Positions 17,346 through 26,503 are shown, counted from the first letter of the stretch. The stretch: DNA of 64,000 nucleotides from Chryseobacterium aureum (GCF_003971235.1 NZ_CP034661.1:930001-994000); one strand, 5' to 3'. The notes: a model not told the origin generated them from the sequence alone. Numbers and translations: made by a program.

Positions 17346-17720
17346 CAGTGGTACCCACTAATATTAAAATTTGTTAATGTGATTAATATCATTGTTAAAA
17401 TTTAGGGTTTTATAAGAATAAGTCCTACTTAAGAGATGTTATTGAGTTTTTCACAAGATTATGAATAAAAAAACTCTATTTTTTCAATAAGACTCCAATA
17501 TATTTACTTTTTTAAATTTTTCATTTTTCTTTAAAAGCCCATTAATTCAGGGAAAACCTTAAAATTAATTAACCTAAAACATTAATAAATAAGTTATTAA
17601 CTCATAAAATTTAAACAATCGTTTATTTTTAGAGCTGTTTTTATCTTTTCCAAATGGCTGTAAACCTGTTACATTAAAAATTTCTGAAAATAATTTTATA
17701 CAGCATATTGAGGATCTATC

Positions 17721-17751
17721 AAAAAAGAACTCCGGCCTTCGGCCGGAGTTC
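17721..17751 (-). terminator. strong terminator of barrel gene 4
   Basis: GAACTCCGGCC, TTC loop, GGCCGGAGTTC (17727-17751), an 11-bp GC-rich perfect stem, followed by six T on the minus strand. Confidence 0.9.
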
Positions 17752-17770
17752 TCCATATGCAATTGCTTTC

Positions 17771-18271
17771 TTATTTTATAAAGAAATTATAACCAAGGTT
17801 AACAGCTCCTACATTCCAGCTGTATCTTCCCCATCCCGGAAGGTCACGCTTGTTGCTGATAGATTGGTAACCAATGTACAACTCTCCTTTAGACATTTGG
17901 TATCCAAATTTAGGCTGCGCATAGAAACCTCCATCTACTCCATCTTTTGTAGAAATCCCGTATCCAAGGTCTAAACCTACAAAGATAGGCGCTCCAGAGA
18001 ATCTGTATTTTCCGGAAACCGCTACAGGCACAAATCCGAAATCATCAAAATGATCTTTTCCGAAGAAATGAGAATATCCTGTGGTTACTCCAAGATCAAA
18101 ACCTTTAGCAATATTCCACATATAAGCTGCATCTACTCCTAGTGTAAACGAAGATACATCACTTGCATCAGATACAGGAACACCAATATGTCCACCAATT
18201 TTAAAACCTTCCTGCGCCTGGGCAGCACCTCCTAAAAGTGCAAAAGCACCTAGTAATAATAGTTTTTTCAT
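17771..18271 (-). CDS. outer-membrane beta-barrel protein (barrel cluster, gene 4, short)
   Basis: 166 aa with signal peptide MKKLLLLGAFALLGGAAQAQ. The mature part (about 146 aa) has strands such as GFKIGGHIGVPVSD, FTLGVDAAYMWNIAKGFDLGVTTGYSHF and VNLGYNFFIK, typical of a small eight-strand barrel. It is less like the other four genes in the cluster. Own -7 element (18298-18305) and own strong terminator, so it is an independent transcript. Confidence 0.8.
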   Translation of the reverse strand: MKKLLLLGAFALLGGAAQAQEGFKIGGHIGVPVSDASDVSSFTLGVDAAYMWNIAKGFDLGVTTGYSHFFGKDHFDDFGFVPVAVSGKYRFSGAPIFVGLDLGYGISTKDGVDGGFYAQPKFGYQMSKGELYIGYQSISNKRDLPGWGRYSWNVGAVNLGYNFFIK

Positions 18272-18297
18272 TTTTTTAGTAGCTTTGAATTACGGTG

Positions 18298-18305
18298 CAA
18301 AAATA
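18298..18305 (-). promoter_or_regulatory. -7 promoter element of barrel gene 4
   Basis: TATTTTTG on the minus strand, 27 bases before the ATG. Confidence 0.5.
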
Positions 18306-18356
18306 CTAATTATTTTCATCACAAATAGAAAACAAACGAATCATATACTATACAAT

Positions 18357-18392
18357 AAAAAAAACAGGACAAAAATTGTCCTGCTTTTTTTA
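18357..18392 (-). terminator. terminator of barrel gene 5
   Basis: CAGGACA/TGTCCTG stem (18365-18383) with A and T runs on both sides; it follows the stop of barrel gene 5 on the minus strand. Confidence 0.85.
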
Positions 18393-18415
18393 TTTATAGA
18401 TAAAATTTTCAGAAA

Positions 18416-19081
18416 TTAATTTCCTCCGAATTTGAAACCTACACCCACCTGTACAAAGCTGTTGGTAAGCTTTTCATTCCCCTCCGCATGCTTGGCAAGG
18501 TTAGAAACACCAAGGTTGTATCTGGCATCAAAGAACAATCCGTTTTCCAATGCGTATTCAGCACCCAGGAACGGAGCGATGTTCAGAGTATTCATCTGAT
18601 CTTTGATATCTCTTTCGTCATTAGCGTCAATCTCGAATCCTGGAATTCCGAATCCGAAATCAGCAGTAAGCTTTTGTTTAGCAGAAAGAATCACTCCGAA
18701 GCTTGCCCCTGCAGAAACAGACAATCCTTCAGTGATAAAATACTTAGCAGAAATAGGCACTAATAAAGTGTGATACGTCTGCTTGGCTTTTACATTTAAA
18801 AAGGTGGTCGGATTATCCGGATCAGCTTCAGCTACGTTTACTTTTCCTCCTAGTGGAGAATACAAAAGTTCTCCCTGAAGGGCAAATTTATCACTTAGCT
18901 TATATTCAGCGATACCACCAATATAAAATGTATGTAAAGGATCTGAAGTTTCAGATTGTCCGTCACCTTTTAATTTAACTGTGGAGTAAGAGTATCCTGC
19001 TTTTGGACCAAAACGAAATTCTTGTGCGTTTGCAGACATTCCCATAATAGCGACTGCTGCAACTAGTAAAAGTTTTTTCAT
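18416..19081 (-). CDS. outer-membrane beta-barrel protein (barrel cluster, gene 5)
   Basis: 221 aa with signal peptide MKKLLLVAAVAIMGMSANAQ. Strands FRFGPKAGYSYSTVKLKG, FYIGGIAEYKLSDKFALQGELLYSPLGG, FDARYNLGVSNLAKHAEG and the end VGVGFKFGGN are like barrel gene 1, so these two are the outer pair of the array while genes 2 and 3 form the inner pair. Preceded by a TAGTTTTG -7 element (19111-19118). Confidence 0.85.
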   Translation of the reverse strand: MKKLLLVAAVAIMGMSANAQEFRFGPKAGYSYSTVKLKGDGQSETSDPLHTFYIGGIAEYKLSDKFALQGELLYSPLGGKVNVAEADPDNPTTFLNVKAKQTYHTLLVPISAKYFITEGLSVSAGASFGVILSAKQKLTADFGFGIPGFEIDANDERDIKDQMNTLNIAPFLGAEYALENGLFFDARYNLGVSNLAKHAEGNEKLTNSFVQVGVGFKFGGN

Positions 19082-19110
19082 GTTTAATTAGTTTTTACAT
19101 TTAAGGACTG

Positions 19111-19118
19111 CAAAACTA
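19111..19118 (-). promoter_or_regulatory. -7 promoter element of barrel gene 5
   Basis: TAGTTTTG on the minus strand, 30 bases before the ATG. Confidence 0.45.
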
Positions 19119-19200
19119 ATTATTTTTTTCAAATTAAAAAATTTTAACTCAACATTTCAAGGTTAATAAAAGGTTAACGGTCATTCTCACCTCTCCGAAA

Positions 19201-20160
19201 CTATTCGTTTCTCAGCCTTTTATCTTCATCGTTATAGGCAAGGATAATTTTTCTTACCACAGGGTGTCTTACAACATCCTCTTCTGTAAGATGTACAAAA
19301 CCAATCTCTTTTACACCGTTCAAAATTCTCATAGCTTCTTTCAGTCCCGACTGTTGATTTTTCGGAAGGTCAATCTGGCTTGGGTCTCCTGTGATGATAA
19401 ACTTGGCATTCATCCCCATTCTGGTAAGGAACATTTTCATCTGTGCATGAGTGGTATTTTGTGCTTCATCAAGAATCACAAAAGCATCATCAAGGGTACG
19501 TCCCCTCATAAATGCCAAAGGAGCTACTTCAATTACTTTTTTCTCCATGAAGCCTTCCAGTTTCTCATGCGGAATCATATCACGAAGGGCATCATATAAA
19601 GGCTGTAAGTACGGGTCCAGCTTTTCTTTAAGGTCACCGGGAAGAAATCCCAGACTCTCCCCTGCTTCCACAGCCGGTCTGGTGAGGATAATTCTTTTCA
19701 CTTCCTTATCTCTTAAAGCTCTTGCAGCCAACGCCACACTGGTATATGTTTTTCCGGTACCTGCAGGTCCAATGGCAAATACCATATCCTTTTTCTCCGT
19801 TTCCTTTACCAGCTTCTTAAGATTGGTCGTCTTAGCCTTAATGATTTTTCCGTTGACTCCTTTTACAATGATATCCTGATCAAATACCAGTTGTTTCTCG
19901 TTTTCGTCTTTAATATTCAATATATTTTCAACGTCTTTCAGTGCTATTGAATTGTTTTTGGAGATAAAGCTGACAATATCGTCCAGTTTTTGTTTCAGTA
20001 TATCTAAAGCTTCCTGATTCCCCATGGCAAAGATAAAATGATCTCTTCCGGTGATTTTAATGGTTGGAAAGCTTGATTTTATTAAGTTGAAATATTGGTT
20101 ATTAACTCCATAGAAGATTTTCGCATCGATATCTTCCAAATCATATGTTAATTCAAACAT
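19201..20160 (-). CDS. PhoH family ATPase
   Basis: 319 aa. Walker A GPAGTGKTYTSVALA (about residues 133-147), Walker B FVILDEAQN (about 228-236), and the PhoH signatures RPAVEAGESLGFLPGDLKEK and FIITGDPSQIDLP. The N-terminal 110 residues match the KH-like/PhoH-L extension. Known relatives are RNA-associated ATPases, some linked to phosphate starvation; the exact role here is not set by context. Divergent from the SAM hydrolase gene, with a TAAATTTG -7 element 42 bases upstream. Confidence 0.92.
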   Translation of the reverse strand: MFELTYDLEDIDAKIFYGVNNQYFNLIKSSFPTIKITGRDHFIFAMGNQEALDILKQKLDDIVSFISKNNSIALKDVENILNIKDENEKQLVFDQDIIVKGVNGKIIKAKTTNLKKLVKETEKKDMVFAIGPAGTGKTYTSVALAARALRDKEVKRIILTRPAVEAGESLGFLPGDLKEKLDPYLQPLYDALRDMIPHEKLEGFMEKKVIEVAPLAFMRGRTLDDAFVILDEAQNTTHAQMKMFLTRMGMNAKFIITGDPSQIDLPKNQQSGLKEAMRILNGVKEIGFVHLTEEDVVRHPVVRKIILAYNDEDKRLRNE

Positions 20161-20201
20161 GCAGTATTTTTATTTTAGATTTTAAAATTAAAGATTTTTT
20201 T

Positions 20202-20209
20202 CAAATTTA
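20202..20209 (-). promoter_or_regulatory. -7 promoter element of the phoH gene
   Basis: TAAATTTG on the minus strand, with TTG near 20227-20229 (17-base spacer). It is back to back with the plus-strand promoter at 20257-20264. Confidence 0.5.
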
Positions 20210-20256
20210 TATCAAATTCTTTTCAACAATCTTTCGGGCGTTCTTTTTATTTTAAA

Positions 20257-20264
20257 TAACTTTG
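20257..20264 (+). promoter_or_regulatory. -7 promoter element of the SAM hydrolase gene
   Basis: TAACTTTG, 29 bases before the ATG at 20293. Confidence 0.55.
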
Positions 20265-20292
20265 CAATACTACACTATTCTATAAATTGCTC

Positions 20293-21120
20293 ATGTCAAT
20301 TATTACCCTTACTTCGGATTTCGGAAATTTAGATTACAGAGTTGCCGCTGTGAAAGGCAAAATTCTGTCGCTAAACCCTGAGGTTAATATTATTGATATC
20401 ACCCACGAAATCCAGGCATTCAACCTTATACAGACTTCGTATATTGTAAGAAATGCTTATAAATATTTTCCAAAAGGAAGCATTCATATTCTTTCGGTAG
20501 ACAGTTTTTATCATAAATCCAGAAAGAACATCATCTATAAAGCTGACGGATCTTATTTTCTGGCAGCAGATAACGGTCTTTTAAGCCTTATCTTTTTTGA
20601 TATTAAACCGGAAGCCATCTATGAACTTACGCTGAACAACCGTTTTGACGATATCATCAACTTTACCTCTACAGATATTTTTGTTCCGGCTGCTGTACAT
20701 CTCGCCAATGGCGGCCTTCCTGAAGTGATAGGAAGAAAAATACATTCAGCGAAACAGCTGATGTTCCCAAGAGCGGTATACAATGAATCTGAAGGAATGA
20801 TCATTGGTGAGGTTACCTATATTGATAATTTCGGAAATATAATCTCAAATATTAACAAAGATTTTTTCGAGAATATCAGTAAAGGCTACACCAGTTTTAC
20901 CATAAAATTCAGGAATTTAAGCCTTTCAAGAATATTTTCCAGCCATACAGAGGTGGTTTCGGACTGGGAAAGGGAAACCGAATTCCACGGGCAGTCTGCC
21001 GCCATCTTCAATGATAGTCAATTATTGGAGCTTACCATCTACAAAGGAAGCAGGAAAAACGGCGCCAAAAGCCTGTTTGGACTTAATGTGGGCGAAAATA
21101 TTTATATTGAATTCAGCTAA
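20293..21120 (+). CDS. SAM hydrolase/SAM-dependent halogenase superfamily (DUF62) protein
   Basis: 275 aa from the ATG at 20293; a TTG two codons upstream is also open. N-terminus SIITLTSDFGNLDYRVAAVKGKI and NPEVNIIDITHEIQAFNLIQTSY match the SAM hydroxide adenosyltransferase family, with the DFG and DITH blocks. The enzymes split SAM to adenosine and methionine using water; fluorinase and chlorinase are specialised members. The 23-residue insertion loop typical of the fluorinase is not obvious, so ordinary SAM hydrolase is the better call. C-terminal beta-barrel half (YIDNFGNIISNI) is present. Confidence 0.85.
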   Translation: MSIITLTSDFGNLDYRVAAVKGKILSLNPEVNIIDITHEIQAFNLIQTSYIVRNAYKYFPKGSIHILSVDSFYHKSRKNIIYKADGSYFLAADNGLLSLIFFDIKPEAIYELTLNNRFDDIINFTSTDIFVPAAVHLANGGLPEVIGRKIHSAKQLMFPRAVYNESEGMIIGEVTYIDNFGNIISNINKDFFENISKGYTSFTIKFRNLSLSRIFSSHTEVVSDWERETEFHGQSAAIFNDSQLLELTIYKGSRKNGAKSLFGLNVGENIYIEFS

Positions 21121-21155
21121 GATTATATATTTCATAAAAAAACCGATTTTTTTTA

Positions 21156-21163
21156 TATATTTG
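21156..21163 (+). promoter_or_regulatory. -7 promoter element of the E2 gene
   Basis: TATATTTG, 20 bases before the ATG at 21184. Confidence 0.5.
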
Positions 21164-21183
21164 TCAAAATCTAAAAATCAAAA

Positions 21184-22488
21184 ATGGCAGAATACAAATT
21201 ATTGCTTCCTTCCATGGGAGAAGGGGTTATGGAAGCGACAATTATCACTTGGTTATTCAATGAAGGTGATAACGTAAAGGAGGATGACTCCGTAGTAGAA
21301 ATTGCAACAGATAAAGTAGATTCAGATGTACCGACACCAGTTTCGGGGAAAATTGTAAAAATTTTAAAGCAAAAAGATGAAGTTGCAAAAGTAGGTGAAG
21401 CCATTGCTATTTTAGAAATTGAAGGAGAAGGTACCGCTTCAGAAGAAGTACAAACTGAAACTCCGGCGGCGGCTCCGGACGCTGATACTTTAAAAGCAAT
21501 TGAAGAGCCTTTACAGACAGCTGCTGCTACCAATGTAGAATTCTCAGGAGATCTTTATTTGTCTCCGCTTGTAAAATCTATCGCACAACAGGAAAAAATT
21601 TCTGAAACTGAACTGAAATCCATCAAAGGAAGCGGTTTAGAGGGAAGAATTACCAAAGAAGATATATTGGCGTATGTTGCCAACAGAGGAAGCCAGCCGG
21701 CTCAGGCAGCTCCTGTACAGGCTGCAACCACTCCACAACCGGCAGTATCTGCTCCGGCTGCTACCATCCCGGTAAGCGCAGGTGATGAGATCATTCCTAT
21801 GGACAGAATGAGAAAGATCATCGCTGAAAACATGGTAAAAGCAAAACAAATTGCTCCACACGTTACTTCTTTCATTGAAACCGATGTTACCAACGTTGTA
21901 AAATGGAGAAATAAGAACAAAGCAGTATTCGAAAAACGCGAAGGTGAAAAACTTACTTTCATGCCAATTTTCGTAAAAGCGGTAGTGAAGGCAATTCAGG
22001 ATTTCCCAATGATCAATGTTTCTGTAAATGGTGAAAACATCATTAAGAAGAAAAACATCAACATTGGTATGGCCACTGCCCTTCCGGACGGAAACCTTAT
22101 TGTTCCTGTCATCAAAAATGCAGACCAGTTATCACTTTCCGGCCTTGCAAAAGCAATCAATGACTTAGCTTACAGAGCAAGAAACAAAAAATTAAGACCT
22201 GAAGATACTCAGGGTGCCACCTATACCATTTCCAATGTAGGAAGCTTCGGAAACCTTATGGGAACTCCAATTATTCCTCAGCCTCAGGTTGCTATTTTAG
22301 CCATCGGAGCTATCGTGAAGAAGCCTGCGGTTCTTGAAACAGCTGACGGTGATGTCATCGCGATCAGAAACTTAATGTTCATGTCTCACTCTTATGACCA
22401 CAGAGTGGTAGACGGATCTTTGGGAGGAATGATGCTGAAGCACGTTCACGACTACCTTGAAAACTGGGATCTGAACACAGAGATATAA
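21184..22488 (+). CDS. 2-oxoacid dehydrogenase E2 (dihydrolipoamide acyltransferase; acetyl or branched-chain type)
   Basis: 434 aa. Lipoyl domain residues 1-75 with the lipoylated lysine in ATDKVDSDV; Ala/Pro/Thr-rich linker; peripheral-subunit-binding domain YLSPLVKSIAQQEKIS...GSGLEGRITKEDIL (about 123-160); second Ala/Pro linker; catalytic domain with the active-site block SHSYDHRVVDGSLGG near residue 400 (His and Asp intact). The E1/E3 partners are not adjacent, so substrate (pyruvate or branched-chain oxoacids) is unresolved; the DKVDS lipoyl motif is like branched-chain or mixed-type E2s. A second, distinct E2 in this window (40833-42086) pairs with odhA. Confidence 0.9.
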   Translation: MAEYKLLLPSMGEGVMEATIITWLFNEGDNVKEDDSVVEIATDKVDSDVPTPVSGKIVKILKQKDEVAKVGEAIAILEIEGEGTASEEVQTETPAAAPDADTLKAIEEPLQTAAATNVEFSGDLYLSPLVKSIAQQEKISETELKSIKGSGLEGRITKEDILAYVANRGSQPAQAAPVQAATTPQPAVSAPAATIPVSAGDEIIPMDRMRKIIAENMVKAKQIAPHVTSFIETDVTNVVKWRNKNKAVFEKREGEKLTFMPIFVKAVVKAIQDFPMINVSVNGENIIKKKNINIGMATALPDGNLIVPVIKNADQLSLSGLAKAINDLAYRARNKKLRPEDTQGATYTISNVGSFGNLMGTPIIPQPQVAILAIGAIVKKPAVLETADGDVIAIRNLMFMSHSYDHRVVDGSLGGMMLKHVHDYLENWDLNTEI

Positions 22489-22533
22489 ATAATGAGTAAT
22501 CAGCAATGAGTAATTTTGCTGCTTTTAAATATT

Positions 22534-22564
22534 AAACCTTCGAATTTATTCGGAGGTTTTTTTA
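22534..22564 (+). terminator. terminator of the E2 gene
   Basis: AAACCTTCGAA/TTCGGAGGTTT stem (one mismatch) followed by seven T. Confidence 0.8.
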
Positions 22565-22667
22565 TTGGAAAAAGCTGTAACGTTTTATACAAACAGTTTA
22601 CAAACGATGTAATGGAGCAAATCGCTCAATTGTCTTATATAAAAACAACAACCTGAATTATCTCAAA

Positions 22668-24104
22668 ATGAAACATATCCTTTTAGCAGTATTTGCGTTA
22701 CAATTTTCTACAACCGCTTTTTCTCAGCAAACCAACCAGTCTAAAATAATTGACAGCTATGTAAAAGAAGCCATGAAAAACAATAAAATACCGGGATTAG
22801 CTCTCGGAATTATAAAAGATGGCAAAGTAATTTTTGAGCAATATTATGGAACAGAAAATCTGGAAGATCTAAAAAAAGTAAGTCCTACTTCAATGTTCAG
22901 GATCTACTCTACTTCAAAATTAACCGCCAATATTGGTATTTTTCAACTGATTGAGCAGGGAAAGCTATCTTTGGAGGACAACGTCTCCACATACGTCGAA
23001 AATTTTCCCAAAGAGTGGCAGAATGTAAAAGTGAAAAACCTGCTGACGCATTCTTCCGGAATTCCAGATTTTATCGCTTTCGAGGACATTTCTGTTGATG
23101 ATTCCAATGCCAAAGTTATTGAACGTCTTTCTAAAGAAAAAATGGAATTCAAAACAGGCAATGAATTCAGATACAATCAAACCAACTACATGCTCCTTAC
23201 CATGATCATAGAAAAGATTACGGGGCAGTCTTTTGACAATTTTATTATTAACAATCAATTTTCAGATGTTAAAAACCAGGTCTGTTTCTCATCAAATTCC
23301 CTTGAGCAGATTCCCAACAGGGTTCAGAAATACAACTACAACAACGAAACAAAACAATACGAGAAAACGCCATTTGATAATGGTGTACGATCCCATTCCG
23401 GAAATGGATTAGCCATTACCCTTCCCGCCTTTTTACAATGGAGCCGCCATCTCAGTAATCATGATTTACTGAATCAAAATACAAAAGAAAGGATGTGGAC
23501 GCCATTTGGGTACGGCAACCAAAAAGACGTTTTTGCTTATGGCTGGGAGATCAATAAAATGAATCATATTCCGTCTTATGGTTTTTCTGGGGGAAATGTC
23601 AGCGCTTACAGGATTTTCCCAAAAAATAAGATGGCTATTGTTATGATGTCCAATGGCTATAATTTCTTTCCCGCACAATATCATATCGTGAATCATATTG
23701 CTGCCATTATGGATAAAAACCTGACCGACGCCTATTCTATTGCTGAAGAATCTGTCATTGCCGGATTTGCTCAGACCAACAACCCAAACGCTGAAAAAAA
23801 CTATTATGCTATCAAGGCTAAAAATCCAAAATGGGACTTTGACGGAACCCTGAATAATATCGGCTATATTTTAATGAGAAATTCCAGAACTGAGGAAGCT
23901 GTTAAAGTTTTTGAACTCAATGCCAGGGAACATCCACAATCCGGAAATGCTTTTGACAGCCTGGGAGAAGGGTATTTCAACGCTAAAAACTATCCTATGG
24001 CGCTAAAAAATTATAAAAAATCTCTTGAAATGGATCCGCAAAACACCAATGCATCCCATATGATTACGAAAATAGAACACCTTTTGGAAGCAAAAAATAA
24101 GTAA
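22668..24104 (+). CDS. serine hydrolase (class C beta-lactamase-like) with C-terminal TPR
   Basis: 478 aa. Signal peptide MKHILLAVFALQFSTTAFSQ. Serine beta-lactamase fold: nucleophile in IYSTSKLTANI (STSK, about residue 81), and FRYNQTNYMLL where the second motif is Y-N-Q rather than the usual Y-x-N. YGFSGGNVSAYRIFPKNKMAIVMMSNG replaces the usual KTG block with FSGG, so it is probably an esterase or peptidase rather than a beta-lactamase. Residues about 390-475 hold tetratricopeptide repeats (NAFDSLGEGYFNAKNYPMALKNY). Exported. Single-gene unit. Confidence 0.85.
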   Translation: MKHILLAVFALQFSTTAFSQQTNQSKIIDSYVKEAMKNNKIPGLALGIIKDGKVIFEQYYGTENLEDLKKVSPTSMFRIYSTSKLTANIGIFQLIEQGKLSLEDNVSTYVENFPKEWQNVKVKNLLTHSSGIPDFIAFEDISVDDSNAKVIERLSKEKMEFKTGNEFRYNQTNYMLLTMIIEKITGQSFDNFIINNQFSDVKNQVCFSSNSLEQIPNRVQKYNYNNETKQYEKTPFDNGVRSHSGNGLAITLPAFLQWSRHLSNHDLLNQNTKERMWTPFGYGNQKDVFAYGWEINKMNHIPSYGFSGGNVSAYRIFPKNKMAIVMMSNGYNFFPAQYHIVNHIAAIMDKNLTDAYSIAEESVIAGFAQTNNPNAEKNYYAIKAKNPKWDFDGTLNNIGYILMRNSRTEEAVKVFELNAREHPQSGNAFDSLGEGYFNAKNYPMALKNYKKSLEMDPQNTNASHMITKIEHLLEAKNK

Positions 24105-24342
24105 ATTACATCGATTCAATATATAAAATCCTTACGAAAGTGGAGATTTTTTTCATTTGATCTACGCTTCACTTATTTTTAGTAAAAACCGACATCATTT
24201 ATATTTTAAAATTTAAAAAAATCAATAAAAATAACATTTTGATGACAATTTGACAATTCAACTAGATTCATTTTACACGATCATCACTTTCTTGGAAGTT
24301 TCAATTAATAGTATTATTTTTAAAACAAATAGTATAAAAAAA

Positions 24343-24966
24343 ATGGATCCTGATTACAGAAAATATGATGTCACAAGATTTTTTGATTTTACCGAGGAAG
24401 ATGAAAAATTAATTACTGAGGTGTACGACCAGCTTTCAGACTCCTATGACATTGCGGTCATTGACATTGAAGATTCTCCTTATGAACAGTTCAGTTCTCA
24501 TGATTTATACCCGGTATTTATCCCTAAGATCTGCTATTTAATACAGGACAGAAATAAAGACAACACCTTTTACCTTTACATTGTCAGCAAAGTCGGAATG
24601 ACTTCCAGAGGGGGGCGTTTAGGACGTAAATATGATACGGTACAACTTTGGGGACTCAAGAACCTGAATGAAGATTTTGGATACCTATCCGTTAATAAAA
24701 AGAATTTAATGGATAAGGTGGCAGGAATTTTCAGCAGTTTTACTGTAAATTTTAAAGATCGTGAGTTTAAAGATTTTCATGTAGTGGGAAATAATCGATT
24801 TAAAATCATGAATTTTTTAAATCAAAAAAGGAAAGAAACTATACAAAAATTTCCCAATAAAGATTTTAAGCTTGAAGTAAGAAATACAATTTTAAGTTTC
24901 GGCATTCCTGATATCCTTACCCCTGAAAGTGCTGAAATCATCTCAAGATTTTTAGAAGAAATATAA
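24343..24966 (+). CDS. hypothetical cytosolic protein, not recognised
   Basis: 207 aa from the ATG at 24343; the same frame is open from a TTG at 24250, but that stretch is AT-rich and unlike coding sequence. No signal peptide or membrane segment. The start is acidic (MDPDYRKYDVTRFFDFTEEDEKL), the middle has a hydrophobic strand-rich part (TFYLYIVSKVG, a basic MTSRGGRLGRK stretch) and the C-terminus is mixed helical (TPESAEIISRFLEEI). I do not recognise a family. It is followed by the chloride channel gene after 42 bases and could share its transcript. The 238-base upstream gap holds only a weak hairpin near 24130. Confidence 0.6.
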   Translation: MDPDYRKYDVTRFFDFTEEDEKLITEVYDQLSDSYDIAVIDIEDSPYEQFSSHDLYPVFIPKICYLIQDRNKDNTFYLYIVSKVGMTSRGGRLGRKYDTVQLWGLKNLNEDFGYLSVNKKNLMDKVAGIFSSFTVNFKDREFKDFHVVGNNRFKIMNFLNQKRKETIQKFPNKDFKLEVRNTILSFGIPDILTPESAEIISRFLEEI

Positions 24967-25008
24967 ATTCTTCAAAATTCACGTATTTTTACAACTCTAA
25001 ATTACCAA

Positions 25009-26367
25009 ATGTTGAAAATTTTCACCCTCATAAAAAAATCTCTCAAAAATTCCTTCGACAATATCAGGAATGAACAGCTGAAACACAATCTTCTTCAGGC
25101 GATTCCTTTTTGGATAGGATCTGTAATTACAGGTTTTTTTGCGGTGATGTATGCGCAGGTTTTTGCCTGGGGTGAGCATTTGATGAATTTTATATTTAAC
25201 TGGCATGCATGGATGATTTTCATTATAGCCCCCATCGGATTTGTATTATCATGGTGGCTGGTGAAAGAGTTTGCTCCCAATGCCAAAGGAAGCGGTATTC
25301 CCCAGGTCATGGCGGCTGTAGAGCTTGCCAATCCGAAAGAACACCGGAAAATCAGAAATCTTCTCAGCCTTAAGATTATCTTTTTCAAAATCCTGTCTTC
25401 AGTCATTCTGGTCATTGGAGGAGGTGCTGTAGGGCGTGAAGGGCCAACGATTCAGATTGCAGGCTCCGTTTTCAGAAAAGTAAATGAATATCTTCCCGAA
25501 TGGTGGCCAAAAATTTCCAAGAAAAATATGATTATGACAGGGGCAGCGGCAGGGCTGGCAGCGGCATTCAACACTCCGCTCGGTGGAATTGTATTTGCGG
25601 TTGAAGAACTGTCAAAAACCCATATCAATTACTTTAAAACAGCTTTGTTTACGGCTGTAATTATTGCCGGTCTTACCGCTCAGACGCTGGCAGGATCTTA
25701 TTTATATCTGGGATATCCGAAGACCAATGATGTTTCTTTAATGGTGATGTTTCCGATCATGCTGGTGGCAGGTACCGCCGGTATTCTGGCCAGCCAGCTC
25801 TCGGTTACTATGCTTAAGATCAACGGCTGGAAGAAGAAAAAACTAAAGACAGATAGGGCGAATGTAGTTTTCCTGATTATCTGTGCTTTAATTATTGCTT
25901 CAATCGCCTATTTCATCAACAGAGAGATTTTAGGTTCCGGAAAGGAAATCATGGAACGTGTTCTTTTTACCAAGGATAAACATGAAGACTGGTATGTTCC
26001 GATTCTCAGAATGCTGGGACCTGCCCTGTCCTTTACTTCTGGCGGTGCCGGTGGGATTTTCGCTCCGGCTCTTACGGCGGGAGCAAGCATAGGTTCTGTT
26101 ATTTCAGGGATTATTCATTTAACCCCCAACGAAACCAATGTGGTAATTCTAGCAGGAATGGTGGCTTTTCTTACCGGAATTACGCGAGCGCCGTTTACTT
26201 CGGCCATTATTGTTCTGGAAATGACGGACAGACATTCACTGATTTTCCACCTGATGCTTGCGGGAATGGTATCTTCTATCGCTTCCATCCTGGTAAGCAG
26301 ACATTCTTTGTATGATGTTTTGAAAGTAAATTTTCTGACGGAGTTAAGGGAAAAAGATGAGTTATAG
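25009..26367 (+). CDS. CLC family chloride channel or H+/Cl- antiporter
   Basis: 452 aa. The three selectivity signatures are present: KGSGIPQV (about residue 88), GREGPTIQ with the gating Glu (about 142-149) and GGAGGIFAPALTAGASIG (about 345-362). The internal 'proton' glutamate position is occupied (FAVEELSKTHINY), which favours an exchanger. The C-terminal RHSLYDVL includes a candidate pore Tyr. No C-terminal CBS domains, so it is a short bacterial form. Such antiporters help in acid resistance and ion balance in the inner membrane. Confidence 0.92.
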   Translation: MLKIFTLIKKSLKNSFDNIRNEQLKHNLLQAIPFWIGSVITGFFAVMYAQVFAWGEHLMNFIFNWHAWMIFIIAPIGFVLSWWLVKEFAPNAKGSGIPQVMAAVELANPKEHRKIRNLLSLKIIFFKILSSVILVIGGGAVGREGPTIQIAGSVFRKVNEYLPEWWPKISKKNMIMTGAAAGLAAAFNTPLGGIVFAVEELSKTHINYFKTALFTAVIIAGLTAQTLAGSYLYLGYPKTNDVSLMVMFPIMLVAGTAGILASQLSVTMLKINGWKKKKLKTDRANVVFLIICALIIASIAYFINREILGSGKEIMERVLFTKDKHEDWYVPILRMLGPALSFTSGGAGGIFAPALTAGASIGSVISGIIHLTPNETNVVILAGMVAFLTGITRAPFTSAIIVLEMTDRHSLIFHLMLAGMVSSIASILVSRHSLYDVLKVNFLTELREKDEL

Positions 26368-26439
26368 GTTTATTCAGCTTAAAAAGATTAATATCACTTG
26401 TTTAAAGAGAAGATATTCCACTCAATTTTGTCGGTACTC

Positions 26440-26470
26440 TTGTATATAAGAAATATTTTTTCTACTTTTG
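26440..26470 (+). promoter_or_regulatory. promoter of the rpsF-rpsR-rplI operon
   Basis: TTG (26440-26442), 20-base spacer, TACTTTTG (26463-26470): a full Bacteroidota-type promoter 33 bases before the rpsF ATG. Confidence 0.75.
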
Positions 26471-26503
26471 CACCTCGAAATAATTAACAAATTTTTTAAC
26501 ATT

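Noticed and set aside
17574-17762. Minus-strand ORF in the gap between barrel genes 3 and 4
   Set aside because: Overlaps the strong terminator of barrel gene 4 and has no protein-like features.
20293-21120. Fluorinase or chlorinase
   Set aside because: Family fits, but the fluorinase-type insertion loop is not seen and there is no halometabolite context.
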